Part shown: positions 1 through 8,569 of the stretch, piece after piece
How positions within the stretch are numbered: the first letter of the stretch is position 1
Layout of the letters: every line of letters begins with the position of its first letter
Assembly: GCA_019677205.1 (NCBI GenBank)
Contig: JAAMXY010001080.1
Span: 1 to 17,176 of the forward strand
DNA length: 17,176 bases
DNA from: Pinguiococcus pyrenoidosus
Taxonomy: Eukaryota; Sar; Pinguiophyceae; Pinguiochrysidales; Pinguiochrysidaceae
Reading direction: 5' to 3'
Program-made: the position numbers and the translations under genes
Notes under the pieces: model-generated
What the model was told of the DNA's origin: nothing
The model's input: the letters and a program-made list of their open reading frames with translations, nothing else
Databases searched by the model: none

Positions 1-2133
1 GTGCGGGACGAATATGACTTCTCGGATGTGGTGAGAAAAGCAAAAGGAAATCAAAAAAGAGCAGCGAACCTGGATTCTTGCCTGACATGTCGACGCCTCT
101 CTGCAAAGGCGTACGAGACGCTGGTGGGATCTACTACGGCGGCGGCTGCGCTAGGAGCTCTGAGCGCCGCAGGCCTGAACGAAAAATACGGCCGAAAGGT
201 GAGCTGCCCGTGCCGAAGCAAGACGCTGCCGAAGATCATCTGCAAGGCTCAAGATCTTCGTTGTCGCAGCCTTCCATCATGAGTGCTGCGGTCCTCTTTG
301 CAGTCGGCGCGGCGCTCATGGCTTTCTTGCCGGCGTCGTGGCAGCCCAAGACTGCTTTTGCAGCGTTGCTGGCAGGTGAAGATATATTGATTCGGCTGCC
401 GTGGTGAAGCAGCAGCAGCACGTGCCACCACTGCGTAACATCATGGCCACGGCGGTTTTCCTAGGCAGGGTTCTTCTCGGCGTGGCGATTGGGATCGCTA
501 CGGTGACCGTGCCCATGTACATCTCGGAGGCCGCGCCGCCCGAGCAGCGAGGCTTCCTGCTGATCCTCAATGATCTTTGCGTCGTCACCGGGCAGTTCAT
601 GGCCGGCCTCGTGAACGTCGGTAAGCACGAACTTCAGATGGGCAATGGCAAAGGCTGCTCGTCCGCAGACTTTCTCATTTTGCTGCAACAATCGCAAAGG
701 AATGGACAGAGCAGGGCAGCTGTGGCGAGTGAGTGTGGGCCTCGCGCTGGTACCGGGAGCGCTGCAGCTCCTGGGCTTTGCATTCCTTCCCGAGTCGCCG
801 CGTTGGCTGTGCGGCAACGGCAAGCAGGAAGAAGCCAGGGAGGTGCTCTCCACCTTGCGGCAATCTGCCGGCGATGTTGAGCACGAAATAGAAGCCGTCT
901 CCCGAGAGATTGAAGCTGTGCAGGCCGCCAGAAGGAAGCTGGGCCTCCCGCCCTCGGCGCGAGTTGCCTTGTCGTCGTCCACCGACGATGCGAGTGGCCG
1001 CGGCGCGTCTGCGGATGATGACGAGGCCCCGGACGACTCGACTTCTTCGTGGGCCGAGCAGAAAGTGCGCCAAGTGTCCCTACTAGATCTCGCGGTGTAC
1101 TGGCGCCATCCGCCCGTCAGGCGGGCCATGATCCTCGGAGTGATGCTAATGGCAATGAACCAGGTTCGGGATGCTTCTGTTCTTTCCCGGGCCCTCTGAG
1201 ACCAAACAGCACCGCTCACTGGACCGCTTGGTTCCCAGTTTTCCGGAATTAATACCGTCATGTACTACTCGGTCGAGATGATGAAGATGGCGGGCTTCAG
1301 CAGCGAACGCGCCGTGTTGATCGCCTGCCTGTGCGATTTTGCGCAGATGGCCGGCGTGTGCTACAGGTATGCAGTGCCCCTTCGCTGCCGAAGGTACCCT
1401 AAGAGGGGGTCTTCGTTGCTCATTCTCTTTCTTCATTTATGCAACCACCCGAACAGCTTGGTGCGCATGGATGTGGATGGACGCCGACATCTAGCTTTGC
1501 AATCGACAGTGCTGGTTGCGCCTACGCTTCTGATGCTGTCGATTTCGTTCTGGGCTGGTTCAGGTGCGTCCGCTCTGGCAGTCGCTAGGCTTTGTGTCTG
1601 GTTGGGGTACGGCCCGATAGCCCGATTTCAGCTTCCAGGCGGCTTGCAGGCGGCGGCCTCGTCGTTCTCTCGTTCGGCTGTCACGCCTCGTCCTTCTCAT
1701 CAACTGTGTTCTCTGTGCTGTTTCAGGGTGGCTAGCGTTCTTGGGGCTCATGCTCTATTTGCCTGCCTTCGGCTCTGGCCTCTCGGGCGTTCCATGGACG
1801 GTCAATTCCGAGATTTATCCCATCGACGTGCGCTCGCTGGCCGTGACCCAGGCGACGGCGTTGAACTGGTTCTTCAACTCCATCGTGAGCTTTACCTTCG
1901 TGTCCCTGAGCTCGAGCATAGGGACGGGCAATACCTTCCTCATCTACTTCGTCTGCAGCGTCCTGGGCGGGGCGTGGATCTACAAGCACATGCCAGAGAC
2001 CATGGGCCTGGGGCTCGAAGAAGCCGGGCATCTGTTTGACACCGACGCGGCGGGCCGGCCTCTGTGGCATCCCCGATCGCTCCGAGAGCTGCTTACCCAA
2101 CGAAGCTATGAAAAGGTGCAAACAAAAGCTTGA
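1..2133 (+). CDS. MFS transporter, proton/myo-inositol (HMIT/INT) type, 5' partial
   Basis: Membrane carrier of the sugar-porter branch of the major facilitator superfamily, most like plant INT and animal HMIT inositol/proton symporters. Exons read as 1-30, 109-198, 270-375, 465-620, 700-1163, 1239-1366, 1457-1563 and 1727-2133; every junction is GT-AG with matching phase and the total is 1488 nt (495 residues plus stop). Family motifs in order: NEKYGRK after TM2; VPMYISEAAPPEQRG after TM4; PESPRW (about residues 158-163 of the visible part); SGINTVMYYS in TM7; DVDGRR after TM8; PWTVNSEIYP in TM10 (383-392); PETMG (450-454). TM1 and the start lie upstream of the window. The central loop between TM6 and TM7 carries an acidic/serine insert. 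The long extracellular loop 9 of animal HMIT is absent. Family is firm; inositol as substrate is inferred from similarity to HMIT/INT, and a hexose is possible. Confidence 0.9.
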
Positions 2134-2602
2134 CTCCGATAGGGGTAGAGGTGGAGGCCCTGCCCCTTTAGCTTCTGGCCCCGTTCGCGCTCCTCTCCTG
2201 CGCTTTGCGCTTCGTTCCCGGCGTCGTCCACCCTGCCACCCTTTCACCCTTCCACCCTTGCTTCGTTTGCTTCGTGAACTCTTAATTTCATGCTTTCCAG
2301 CGGAGCGGACATGAAGAATGTTCTGGAAGCTTCAGATCTCAACTTCATTTTGAAGTATGTTGATGTCCCACTACACAGGTAATTTGATAAGACCTGATCA
2401 CTAGATGTCTCGTGATATGGGCCGTTGGACGCGCGGTATTGGCTCCTTTAGCGGCGCCGCCACCAATCGCGTGCGTGGAAGACGGCAGCCGGCGCAGGCT
2501 GGCAACGCGGACAGAGGCCAGCACAAACGAAGGCGGAAGCAGTTTTAACCCGCTTACGCCTCTGATCTCACGCCAACGCCCCACCGAAACACTCTCTGCA
2601 GA
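2134..2602. other. Intergenic region between transporter and EF-hand gene
   Basis: It holds the 3' flank of the transporter and the 5' flank of the EF-hand gene. From about 2160 to 2300 the plus strand is strongly C/T-rich; after that it is mixed sequence. I see no convincing reading frame, RNA gene or canonical core promoter. The pair ATTGG (about 2437) and CCAAT (about 2463) lies 140-170 bp before the next ATG and could be promoter elements, but chance is as likely. Confidence 0.4.
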
Positions 2603-3467
2603 ATGCTGCGCTCTGTACTCTCTCGACCGGTGTGGATGCACGCGCGCCCTCTGGCGCTCCGATCCATGTCCACGGACGCGGCCAAGCAGGTCTGCCGCCA
2701 GAAACTGAAGGCTTGGATGTCGATCGCCTGAGCGGGCGTTCCGCCGCACTTACTTGTTCAGCAAGCATCACAAGCGAAGTAGCTAGTGTGCAAGGCAGAC
2801 AGGAGGGCTCTAGAGAGAGAAGGAGAGAGAGAGAAAGAGAGAGAGTGTGGATATGTGTGTGTGTGTGTGCGTAAGGGTGCGGCTGGGTCTGCGTGTGCAA
2901 TTGGCGAGAAGAGGCCCCTGTCCAAAGCACAGAGAGGTCGACTTCCTCTCCTGCGAAACGAAGGCCTGTCGCCGTTGTATGTTGGAAGAATGCCTCGTCT
3001 TCGAGCTTCCAGAGCGTGGATATAAGCTTAAGACGAGCGAAAGAACGAGGGAAAAGCGTGTCAAAGAGGAGGAACAGCGGGGAGATCTTGAGACCCAAGC
3101 AAGACTGAAGCACCTCGGCCGCCAGGCTCACCAGTCCTGTCCTCCGCAGACCTTCCGCGACGTGTTCAAGAAGTACTACGACGACAACTACCGCAATGCA
3201 CTCTTCAGTCGCATGAAGAAGGATGTCATCCGCGCCACGGACGCCAATTCTGATGGCTTCATCTCGGAGGTATTCCCATTCACCGAGACTGACCTTCTGC
3301 ACCAATTGGCCCTGATGACACGTGGGACCCTGTAGGAGGAATTGCGAGCACTGCTCGGAAATATCGGTGCGAACATGGAGGAGAACGACATCAAGGCTGT
3401 GATGTCCCTTGGCAACTCGGACGGCAAGGGCATTCCCAACACCACGTTCCTCAAGCTCCTCGACTAG
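2603..3467 (+). CDS. Small EF-hand protein with mitochondrial-type presequence
   Basis: Three exons, 2603-2689, 3150-3269 and 3336-3467, all joined in phase 0, give 112 residues. The first exon starts at ATG and encodes an Arg/Ser-rich, acid-poor helix (MLRSVLSRPVW...LALRSMSTDAAKQ), typical of a mitochondrial targeting peptide. Exons 2 and 3 encode a basic helix (FRDVFKKYYDDNYRNALF), then a canonical EF-hand loop DANSDGFISEEE (D1, N3, D5, S9, E12) that is split by the second intron just before its last two residues. A second, degenerate loop follows (NSDGKGIPNTT), one residue short and lacking the position-12 acid, before FLKLL. So one functional calcium site is predicted. Intron 1 (460 nt) has a weak donor (gtctgc) and carries microsatellites; the second intron is 66 nt. 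Role unknown; a calcium sensor or structural EF pair in mitochondria is inference. Confidence 0.8.
2812..2870 (+). repeat. GA and GT microsatellites in an intron
   Basis: An imperfect (AG)n run at about 2812-2845 is followed by TGTGGATA and a (GT)n run at about 2854-2869. Both lie inside the first intron of the EF-hand gene. Simple-sequence tracts of this kind are length-variable; no coding function is implied. Confidence 0.95.
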
Positions 3468-3707
3468 GCTTGCTGCAGTTGCCGAGGGGAATTTGCTTGC
3501 CATGAGGTTCCGCCTCTGCCCCGTGCGGGTGAGCCTCAGTTCCCTCGACGGGCCCAAGCCCTTGCCATGCGAGAGCCGCTCTTTGTAGGAAATGCGTAGG
3601 GGAGTGACGGAAAAGGCCTTCGCGCGAGGTGGAAGCTGCGTGTACATCTCCAGCGGAATATTCAAAGATTTCCTTTTTGCTCCCCGCGTCCTAAGTATGG
3701 ACCCCAA
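3468..3707. other. Convergent 3' intergenic region
   Basis: About 240 bp between the stop of the plus-strand EF-hand gene and the stop of the minus-strand gene that ends at 3708. Presumed 3' UTRs of both. No AATAAA signal and no gene seen. Confidence 0.5.
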
Positions 3708-6064
3708 CTACAAGGCCGCCAGATGTCGTGTGCGCTGGCGGACCTCCTTCTGCACCTGCGCGGCCAACATCTCGAAGAACGCATCCTGCTTGGTGGCGAG
3801 CTCCTCCTTTGCCTTGACCTTGCACCACAGAAGAGGAGCGAGACGTCAACAACGGACCCATTGCAGAGTGTGGCCTTGATCCCCTACTTTCTCGGCATGC
3901 AGCCGCCAGACCCGTTTTCGCTTTTGGGCCAGAGTCCAGTTTCTCTTGCTCTTCTCTCTGGCCTTGGACACCTGCCAGGCGGCATTGCAAGTTGAGTCGC
4001 GGGCATCTGAAAATGCGGAAGCTCGGCGGAAAAATCCAGACGCCCTGCCAGCACCTTTCCGGAAAGACGCTCGACGAACGCTATGGCGTTGAGAACGGCT
4101 GTGAGAGTGCTCTGCCCCCGCTCGCCCGTCGCAATTGCCAGCACGAGAGCAAGCCGGTTCTTCTCAAAGTCAGAGCAGTATGCCAAACCTGTGAGGCGGG
4201 GGACCAAAAAAAAGTTGTCTGAGGAAAGCAGCGGCAAAATATCACGCTCTCCGGCCATCCCACCGAGGACTCTGCTCAGCTTTCCGTTGCCCAGATCCCT
4301 CAAGGCGCCTTTCAAGTTCTTCTTCGCCTCGTTTCGTCCCTGGAAGCATGTGGAGCGATCGATGAGCATGAAGAAGGCGGGAAGCCGTGTCTACGACCGT
4401 GAATCGGAGTGCAAAATACCTTCATGCGCCCTAGCATCCCGCGCGCCATCCTCGTGAGCAGCTCGCCGCTTCTCTTTCGAACGAGCTGTGCCTCGCGATC
4501 TTTGTCGGCTTTGTCCCGGTCCACTTCTTCAAGATCGCTTGCTGGCAAGCAGATCAGGCACTGCCCAACAAGCTCGAGCACAACCTGGACAACCAGGAGC
4601 TTTGGCTGTAAGGGCGAAAGACCCCCTCAGCAGAATCGCTGCGACTTCTCACCTCCTGGATGTCCTGGAGCTCCTGCCACCTGCTTCGCTGGACCACGAA
4701 GGCTTGCCACGCTCTGCTCAGCCACCGCCTACGCACCGAGTCGATGAAGACATTCGCCATTTCGCTTGCGGCCCGAGCCTTCTTGCGCTTGCGGATCTCG
4801 TAGAGACTGCGAATGCCCTGCTGGTGCAGAGTCTCGCGAAGTCTGCTTTCTGCGTATCGGAGAGTGCCCAAGCTCGTGCGTAGCTCCAGGCTCATCCAGC
4901 GAATGCGATCTTGCAGATCTTCCAGGGCGTCGTCTCGCCATGGCGGCCTCTCGTCCCGTCCGCCAAGGACTGCAACAGACTTGCTGCTAGGGGCAGCGGT
5001 GTCACCTACGTTCTGCGGCTTCTGAGTTTCCTCCGCTCGCGAGACGCCACTGGAGACAGCGTGCTGTTCCCCGCCGTGATGCGTGCTATGCGCATCAACC
5101 TTGTTTGGCGAGACCTCTCTCGCTCGCTCGCTCTCTCCAATTCGCCTGCTTCTTTGTCTCAGTGGCGGGTTCTTCGGCATCTGCAAAGTTGTCGACTGCG
5201 ACGCCCGCATGGCGGCCTTGCGCGACGCCTCGTTTTCCCGAAGCTGAGATTGAGCACGGCGTGGAGTTTGGTGAGCGGGTGGACGACACAAGCTCAGCAC
5301 CACGATAGAAGTACGAAGATTTTTCCAGATTTTCCTGATTTGTGCCCTCTTGGAGGCGAACCTTGAGGTAGTTCGTCTTTGCCTTCGACGGTGCCACCCA
5401 CGCTGGGTCCAACCGATCCCCGATGCTGTGTGCAGCAAGAATCTGTGGATTCGAAAGTGGTGAGGCCCGTTCCACAGAGCAGGTCGTTCTCTCCGAAGTG
5501 CACAAATTACCTTAAAAGCCGCGTCGGCGTCGTGTATCTGAAATCGAGCACGAGCGGCGAAGGTGGGGATGCTACGAGCATATCTCCCGTTTCTGAGTCG
5601 CACGAGAAACGAGACGAGAAGCGATGTCGCAAGACGGCGACTCATAGAGTCAGATACATGCGATAAAGGCCAACTCAATGCCATCCACAAAGTGAGCGGA
5701 CGCGGCGTGAGTGAGCCCACCTTCTGCGCACAAGTTTTACACCAGAGTCCTGCAGCGTCGGAAGATGCTGGGCTGCCATCGCAGCCCAGCAGACGTCACT
5801 GGAGCGCAGTACAAGTTTCGCTGCCGGTTCGAAAGTCCGCCACAGTGAATATTTTTGGCAGCGGTCACATACGCCCCTTGGGCTTGGGAGGACCGGGTGT
5901 GGCGAAGTGCTCCCAGTGAGCCGCGTTCCCGAGACGCAAGTATCGGCGTGGGCACCTTCCCGCTCCGGACCATAGGAGTTCCGGAACCCGATGCCCTCGT
6001 TGCACACCCGCTGGTCCAAGGTGCTGTATGAGCGCAGGTCCATACTGGATGGAGCATACTTCAT
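3708..6064 (-). CDS. Multi-exon helical protein with Sfi1-like Trp motifs, function unknown
   Basis: Read on the minus strand as exons 6064-5743, 5592-5511, 5425-5362 (or 5425-5290), 5243-4653, 4605-4420, 4339-4264, 4188-4055, 3971-3888 and 3818-3708. Introns are GT-AG (47-150 nt) and phases agree throughout, giving 549 residues, or 573 with the longer third exon. The third intron is uncertain: donor gttcgc (118 nt) or gtgtcg (46 nt). The N-terminus (MKYAPSSMDLRSYSTLDQRV) and the Ser/Glu-rich middle match no family I know. From about residue 200 on the protein is helical and basic, with Sfi1-like motifs RRRWLSRAWQAFVVQRSRW and NWTLAQKRKRVWRLHAEK, and a C-terminus KEELATKQDAFFEMLAAQVQ ending RTRHLAAL. 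A centrosomal or ciliary role is inference. The true start could lie in an exon upstream of 6064. Confidence 0.7.
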
Positions 6065-6319
6065 TACATCGCCTTGCGAAGATCCAAGACTTCAACAAAA
6101 GGATGAGAAACCAAGGCGAGGGGCTCTGCAAGAGAAGAAAGTCTTATCTTTCCCAGGTCTATCAAAAATACCAGCAGAAGGCCGTGCCAAAACAAATGGC
6201 ACAGCCTTCTGCTCCGGATCACCGTCCATACATCTCATCCACGCCTTCCACCCGTACGCCCACTCCAAGCTCGCTTGTCTTGTACAGAGAGAAACCGGTG
6301 CCATCCGCAGGTCCGCGGC
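6065..6319. other. Intergenic region between two minus-strand genes
   Basis: About 255 bp between the stop of the Tudor-like gene (6320) and the first ATG of the next minus-strand gene (6064). It contains a 17-bp inverted repeat, listed separately. The minus strand is open at 6304-6092 with no recognisable content, so an unrecognised upstream exon of the gene starting at 6064 is possible. Confidence 0.4.
6173..6213. repeat. 17-bp inverted repeat with A-rich 7-nt loop
   Basis: AGCAGAAGGCCGTGCCA (6173-6189) and TGGCACAGCCTTCTGCT (6197-6213) are inverted copies with one C/T difference, which becomes a G-U pair if transcribed from one strand. The loop is AAACAAA. It lies about 110 bp past the stop of the Tudor-like gene, so on the minus strand it falls in that gene's likely 3' UTR or in the promoter of the next gene. 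A 3'-end stem-loop, a regulatory RNA structure or a fold-back element remnant are the options. Confidence 0.85.
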
Positions 6320-7126
6320 TTATCGGCACGAGGATGCAACGGACACATCGAGCGCTTCTGCTTTGATGCGCTCCAAGTCGACGCTTGCAAGGGCGTCGCG
6401 CAGATCCGTCTCGCTCAAGACGCCGTCGCCCACCTCCTTCTTCTCCTCGCACTTCTTCGCGATCGCCTCGGTCAGCTTCTCTTTGCCGACCCGGATGAGG
6501 TCCGCCAACGTGCATTGGCGATCCCGCTGCAGACTCGAGATCTTGCTCTCGTACCGAGCGAGGACGCTGCTGAGCACCGTGTCCACCATGGCGCCCGGAG
6601 ATCCAACGAAGGAGTCGGGAAGCGAAGCGAGGGGAGCCTGGGCGGGCTCGTCTTCCGACGGAGACTGAGGGTCCCGCGGCGCTTCCCACTCCTCGCCCTC
6701 CTTCCGCCACGCCAGCAGCCCGTCGAAGCCAACGTCGTACAGCAGGTGATCGGTGATGAAGCAACCTTGCTGCGTCTCCGCTTCCGGGCTTCCGGCCTGT
6801 CATTCAAGGCAGCTCGGGTCAGCTTCAAGTCTTTGTGAGCTCTTTTTCCATCCACCCCTCTCTTCTTCTGTGCTAGTGTGCTTCAAGCTCTTTTCCCCGT
6901 ATTGACGCCGATCAAAATTGCTCACCTCGGGCTTCGCGTCGTACAGCAGCTCGACGACGGGGACTCGGATGCCCGCGGCGCTAACCTCTTCGTCCTGGAG
7001 GAGGTGATGGGCGCCGGTCTTCCGGACGACAGAGGCGCCCCACCAGTGTTCCGTCGCCTCCTCGGTAGCCGGGTCTTCCATGGTCCAGAGCACTTCGATT
7101 CGAGCGCCCAGGAGGTTCCTAGTCAT
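6320..7126 (-). CDS. Tudor-like N-terminal domain protein with helical C-terminus
   Basis: Two exons on the minus strand, 7126-6926 and 6796-6320, with a 129-nt GT-AG intron (donor gtgagc), phase 0, 225 residues. The N-terminal 70 residues (NLLGARIEVLW...TEHWWGASVVRKTG...VPVVELLYDAKPE) fit a Tudor/chromo-type beta barrel: 'G-[KR]-x-[IV]-E-V-x-W' followed by a WWGA strand, a layout seen in many protist proteins. After the intron comes FITDHLLYDVGFDGLLAWRK, which would close that domain, then an acidic/proline linker and a helical stretch from about residue 137 (VDTVLSSVLARYESKISSLQ onward) ending VSVASSCR. The start is uncertain: ATG at 7126 gives MTRNLLG, but a splice acceptor (gactag) at 7119-7120 and a longer open frame to 7243 allow an upstream exon. 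Methyl-lysine or other ligand binding is inference. Confidence 0.72.
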
Positions 7127-7633
7127 GTGACATTTCGTGAGAAGTGCAACACAAAAACAAAGATCATCTTCAGCAGCCTTCCGCTCGGTGTTCGCTGTGA
7201 CACTGTTGGCACTCTCGTTTCCGTCTCGCGAGCGACTCATCAAGGGCCATATCCGAGTGAATGGGGGGGGAAAAAGCGCGAAGACGCCACGTACATGGGC
7301 TGCAAAATGTCATGTTCCTCCGCCTCGGTCCGCGCTCGTTTGGATGGCGGCGTAAGTGGGTCCGACCGCGTCTCCTGAGGCGCTGCCGTCGCCAGATCCC
7401 GCTCCCTAGGACTCTTCATGCCTACTTCCGAAGTGAGCGCGCGTCTGAGATCGCGATTCGCCGCTCAGATCCGCTGCGTCGAGAGGTCTGAATTCCAAAC
7501 GCCCGAAAGGCGGGAATCCTGCGTTCAGTTGAAGGAAGTCAGTGAAAGCAGGATCCAAGCTCAATAATTCTATGAATTATTCGCCATTGGGCTTCACGAC
7601 GAAATCCGCTGACCCCTGTGGGAGGATTGGCCC
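7127..7633. promoter_or_regulatory. Divergent intergenic region, likely shared promoter
   Basis: About 500 bp separate the first ATG of the minus-strand Tudor-like gene (7126) from the ATG of the plus-strand MSS51-like gene (7634). It should hold both promoters and 5' UTRs. Seen: a G/A run near 7262-7274 and a perfect AT-rich palindrome at 7563-7581. The minus strand is open to 7243 in the frame of the Tudor-like gene, so part may be coding or intronic. Confidence 0.5.
7563..7581. repeat. Perfect AT-rich inverted repeat upstream of the MSS51-like gene
   Basis: AATAATTC-TAT-GAATTATT: 8-bp arms with a 3-nt centre, 53 bp before the ATG at 7634. It stands out as an AT-rich patch in GC-rich surroundings. 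A binding site for a dimeric factor or a 5'-UTR hairpin are possible; nothing in the sequence decides. Confidence 0.9.
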
Positions 7634-8473
7634 ATGGTGCCACAGGGCTTCTCGTCTCGTGGACACAGCATTCGTATAGCCGTAGAGAGATGTGGGGGGG
7701 TGCGGCGCTTGCTTGCCGGCGCGAAGAAGTGGCATGTGCTTTGTCTGGGCGCCGACCAGGAAGAGGCGACTTTCGAACGGCCGGAGAAGCTGGATGACCA
7801 CTTCGAAAGCTGCTGGATGGAGCTTAGTCTCGCACACGAAAGCGCCGCAGACGGTGAGGAGCCCTTGGAGATCCACGTCGACGTGATAGGACCGAACTTG
7901 GACGCGCGACTGGCGGGAATCGAACACAAAAGGTTGAATGTGGAGTACCGCTTCTGGCCGGGATACTTGAGGGAAGTCCCGATACAAAGAGTGCAAAGCG
8001 CTCATTTGGTCACGTGCTTCAATGCGGGGATATGGGGCTACGACTCTTGGCGAGCCGCGATCGAAACCTTGCTTCGGGAGAGCTCCGCGCCGGTGCTGGT
8101 CACCGCGTACAGCATGGAGGAGGCGGCGGACGACGAAGACGTGCTGGACGAGTGGGCGTCAGGCGTGCCGGACGCAACGCTCGAGTGGAGATGGAGGGCT
8201 GAACGGAATCCCGCGGCGGATACCAAAGCCAGAATCACGCACGACAGAGAAAACTGCAAGGATGCAGAGCGGGCGGAGAACCTTGCGTGGCTGTGCTTTC
8301 AAGGGAAGACCCCATCGTCGACGGAAGGATCCAGCACACGCCTCAGCTCGGGAAAGGTCCCAGCTCGGCAGCAAGACGCTGAAGAAGCTGAAGACGCTGA
8401 AGACGCTGAAGACGCTGAAGACGCTGAAGACGCTGAAGACGCTGAAAAAACTGAAGAAGCTAGAAGAGGCTGA
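7634..8473 (+). CDS. MSS51 C-terminal-domain protein with acidic repeat tail
   Basis: Single exon, 279 residues. The body matches the MSS51 C-terminal domain (the part of yeast mitochondrial translational activator Mss51, and of many MYND-zinc-finger proteins, that follows the zinc finger). Seen in order: WHVLCLGADQEEATF (a hvGA-type strand), LEIHVDVIGPNL (the vGPEL strand), the signature CFNAGIWGYDSWRAAIETLL (about residues 132-151), APVLVTAYSMEEAADDEDVL, ERNPAAD and ENLAWLCFQG, which usually closes the domain. No MYND zinc finger precedes it. A stop at 7610 in the same frame supports the ATG at 7634 (cccATGG), though an acceptor-like gccacag at 7639-7645 could mark an upstream exon. The last 35 or so residues are an Ala-Glu-Asp repeat. 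Function in this organism is unknown; translation regulation would be extrapolated from yeast. Confidence 0.85.
   Translation: MVPQGFSSRGHSIRIAVERCGGVRRLLAGAKKWHVLCLGADQEEATFERPEKLDDHFESCWMELSLAHESAADGEEPLEIHVDVIGPNLDARLAGIEHKRLNVEYRFWPGYLREVPIQRVQSAHLVTCFNAGIWGYDSWRAAIETLLRESSAPVLVTAYSMEEAADDEDVLDEWASGVPDATLEWRWRAERNPAADTKARITHDRENCKDAERAENLAWLCFQGKTPSSTEGSSTRLSSGKVPARQQDAEEAEDAEDAEDAEDAEDAEDAEKTEEARRG
8372..8461 (+). repeat. 9-bp coding minisatellite (GAAGACGCT)n
   Basis: Ten consecutive 9-bp units: six exact GAAGACGCT copies at 8390-8443, with variants CAAGACGCT, GAAGAAGCT, GAAAAAACT and GAAGAAGCT on either side. In the frame of the MSS51-like gene it encodes (E-D-A)n, a highly acidic tail. 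Related GAAGAAG/GAGGCTGAAG sequence continues past the stop to about 8500. The unit is a multiple of three, so copy-number change keeps the frame. Confidence 0.97.
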
Positions 8474-8569
8474 AGAAGTTAACAGAGGCTGAAGAAGCTT
8501 AGTGGAAGGGAAAGCAAGAGCAAGCTTCGCCTTGATCAACGATCCCTCGCTTGGTATGTCGCGGCTTCG

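Noticed and set aside
461-1261. 266-codon minus-strand open frame
   Set aside because: Antisense to exons of the transporter that carry clear family motifs.
2568-3707. 379-codon minus-strand open frame
   Set aside because: It is antisense to the EF-hand gene and reads the GA/GT microsatellites as Ser-Leu and Thr-His repeats; no domain seen.
4554-5720. One 388-codon minus-strand open frame read as a single gene
   Set aside because: It runs through GT-AG introns; its first third is low-quality Arg-rich sequence, while phase-matched splicing yields better protein in other frames on both sides.
5766-5791. Perfect 11-bp hairpin with 4-nt loop
   Set aside because: It lies inside a predicted coding exon on the minus strand and encodes an Ala-rich stretch; likely chance.
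5824-5838. tRNA-like T-loop (GGTTCGAAAGTCC)
   Set aside because: No pairing T stem, acceptor stem or anticodon arm around it, and it sits in a predicted exon.
8022-8492. Alternate frame with KLKTLKTLK repeats, looking like a leucine-rich or lysine-rich protein
   Set aside because: It is the 9-bp minisatellite read out of frame; the MSS51 domain fixes the correct frame.
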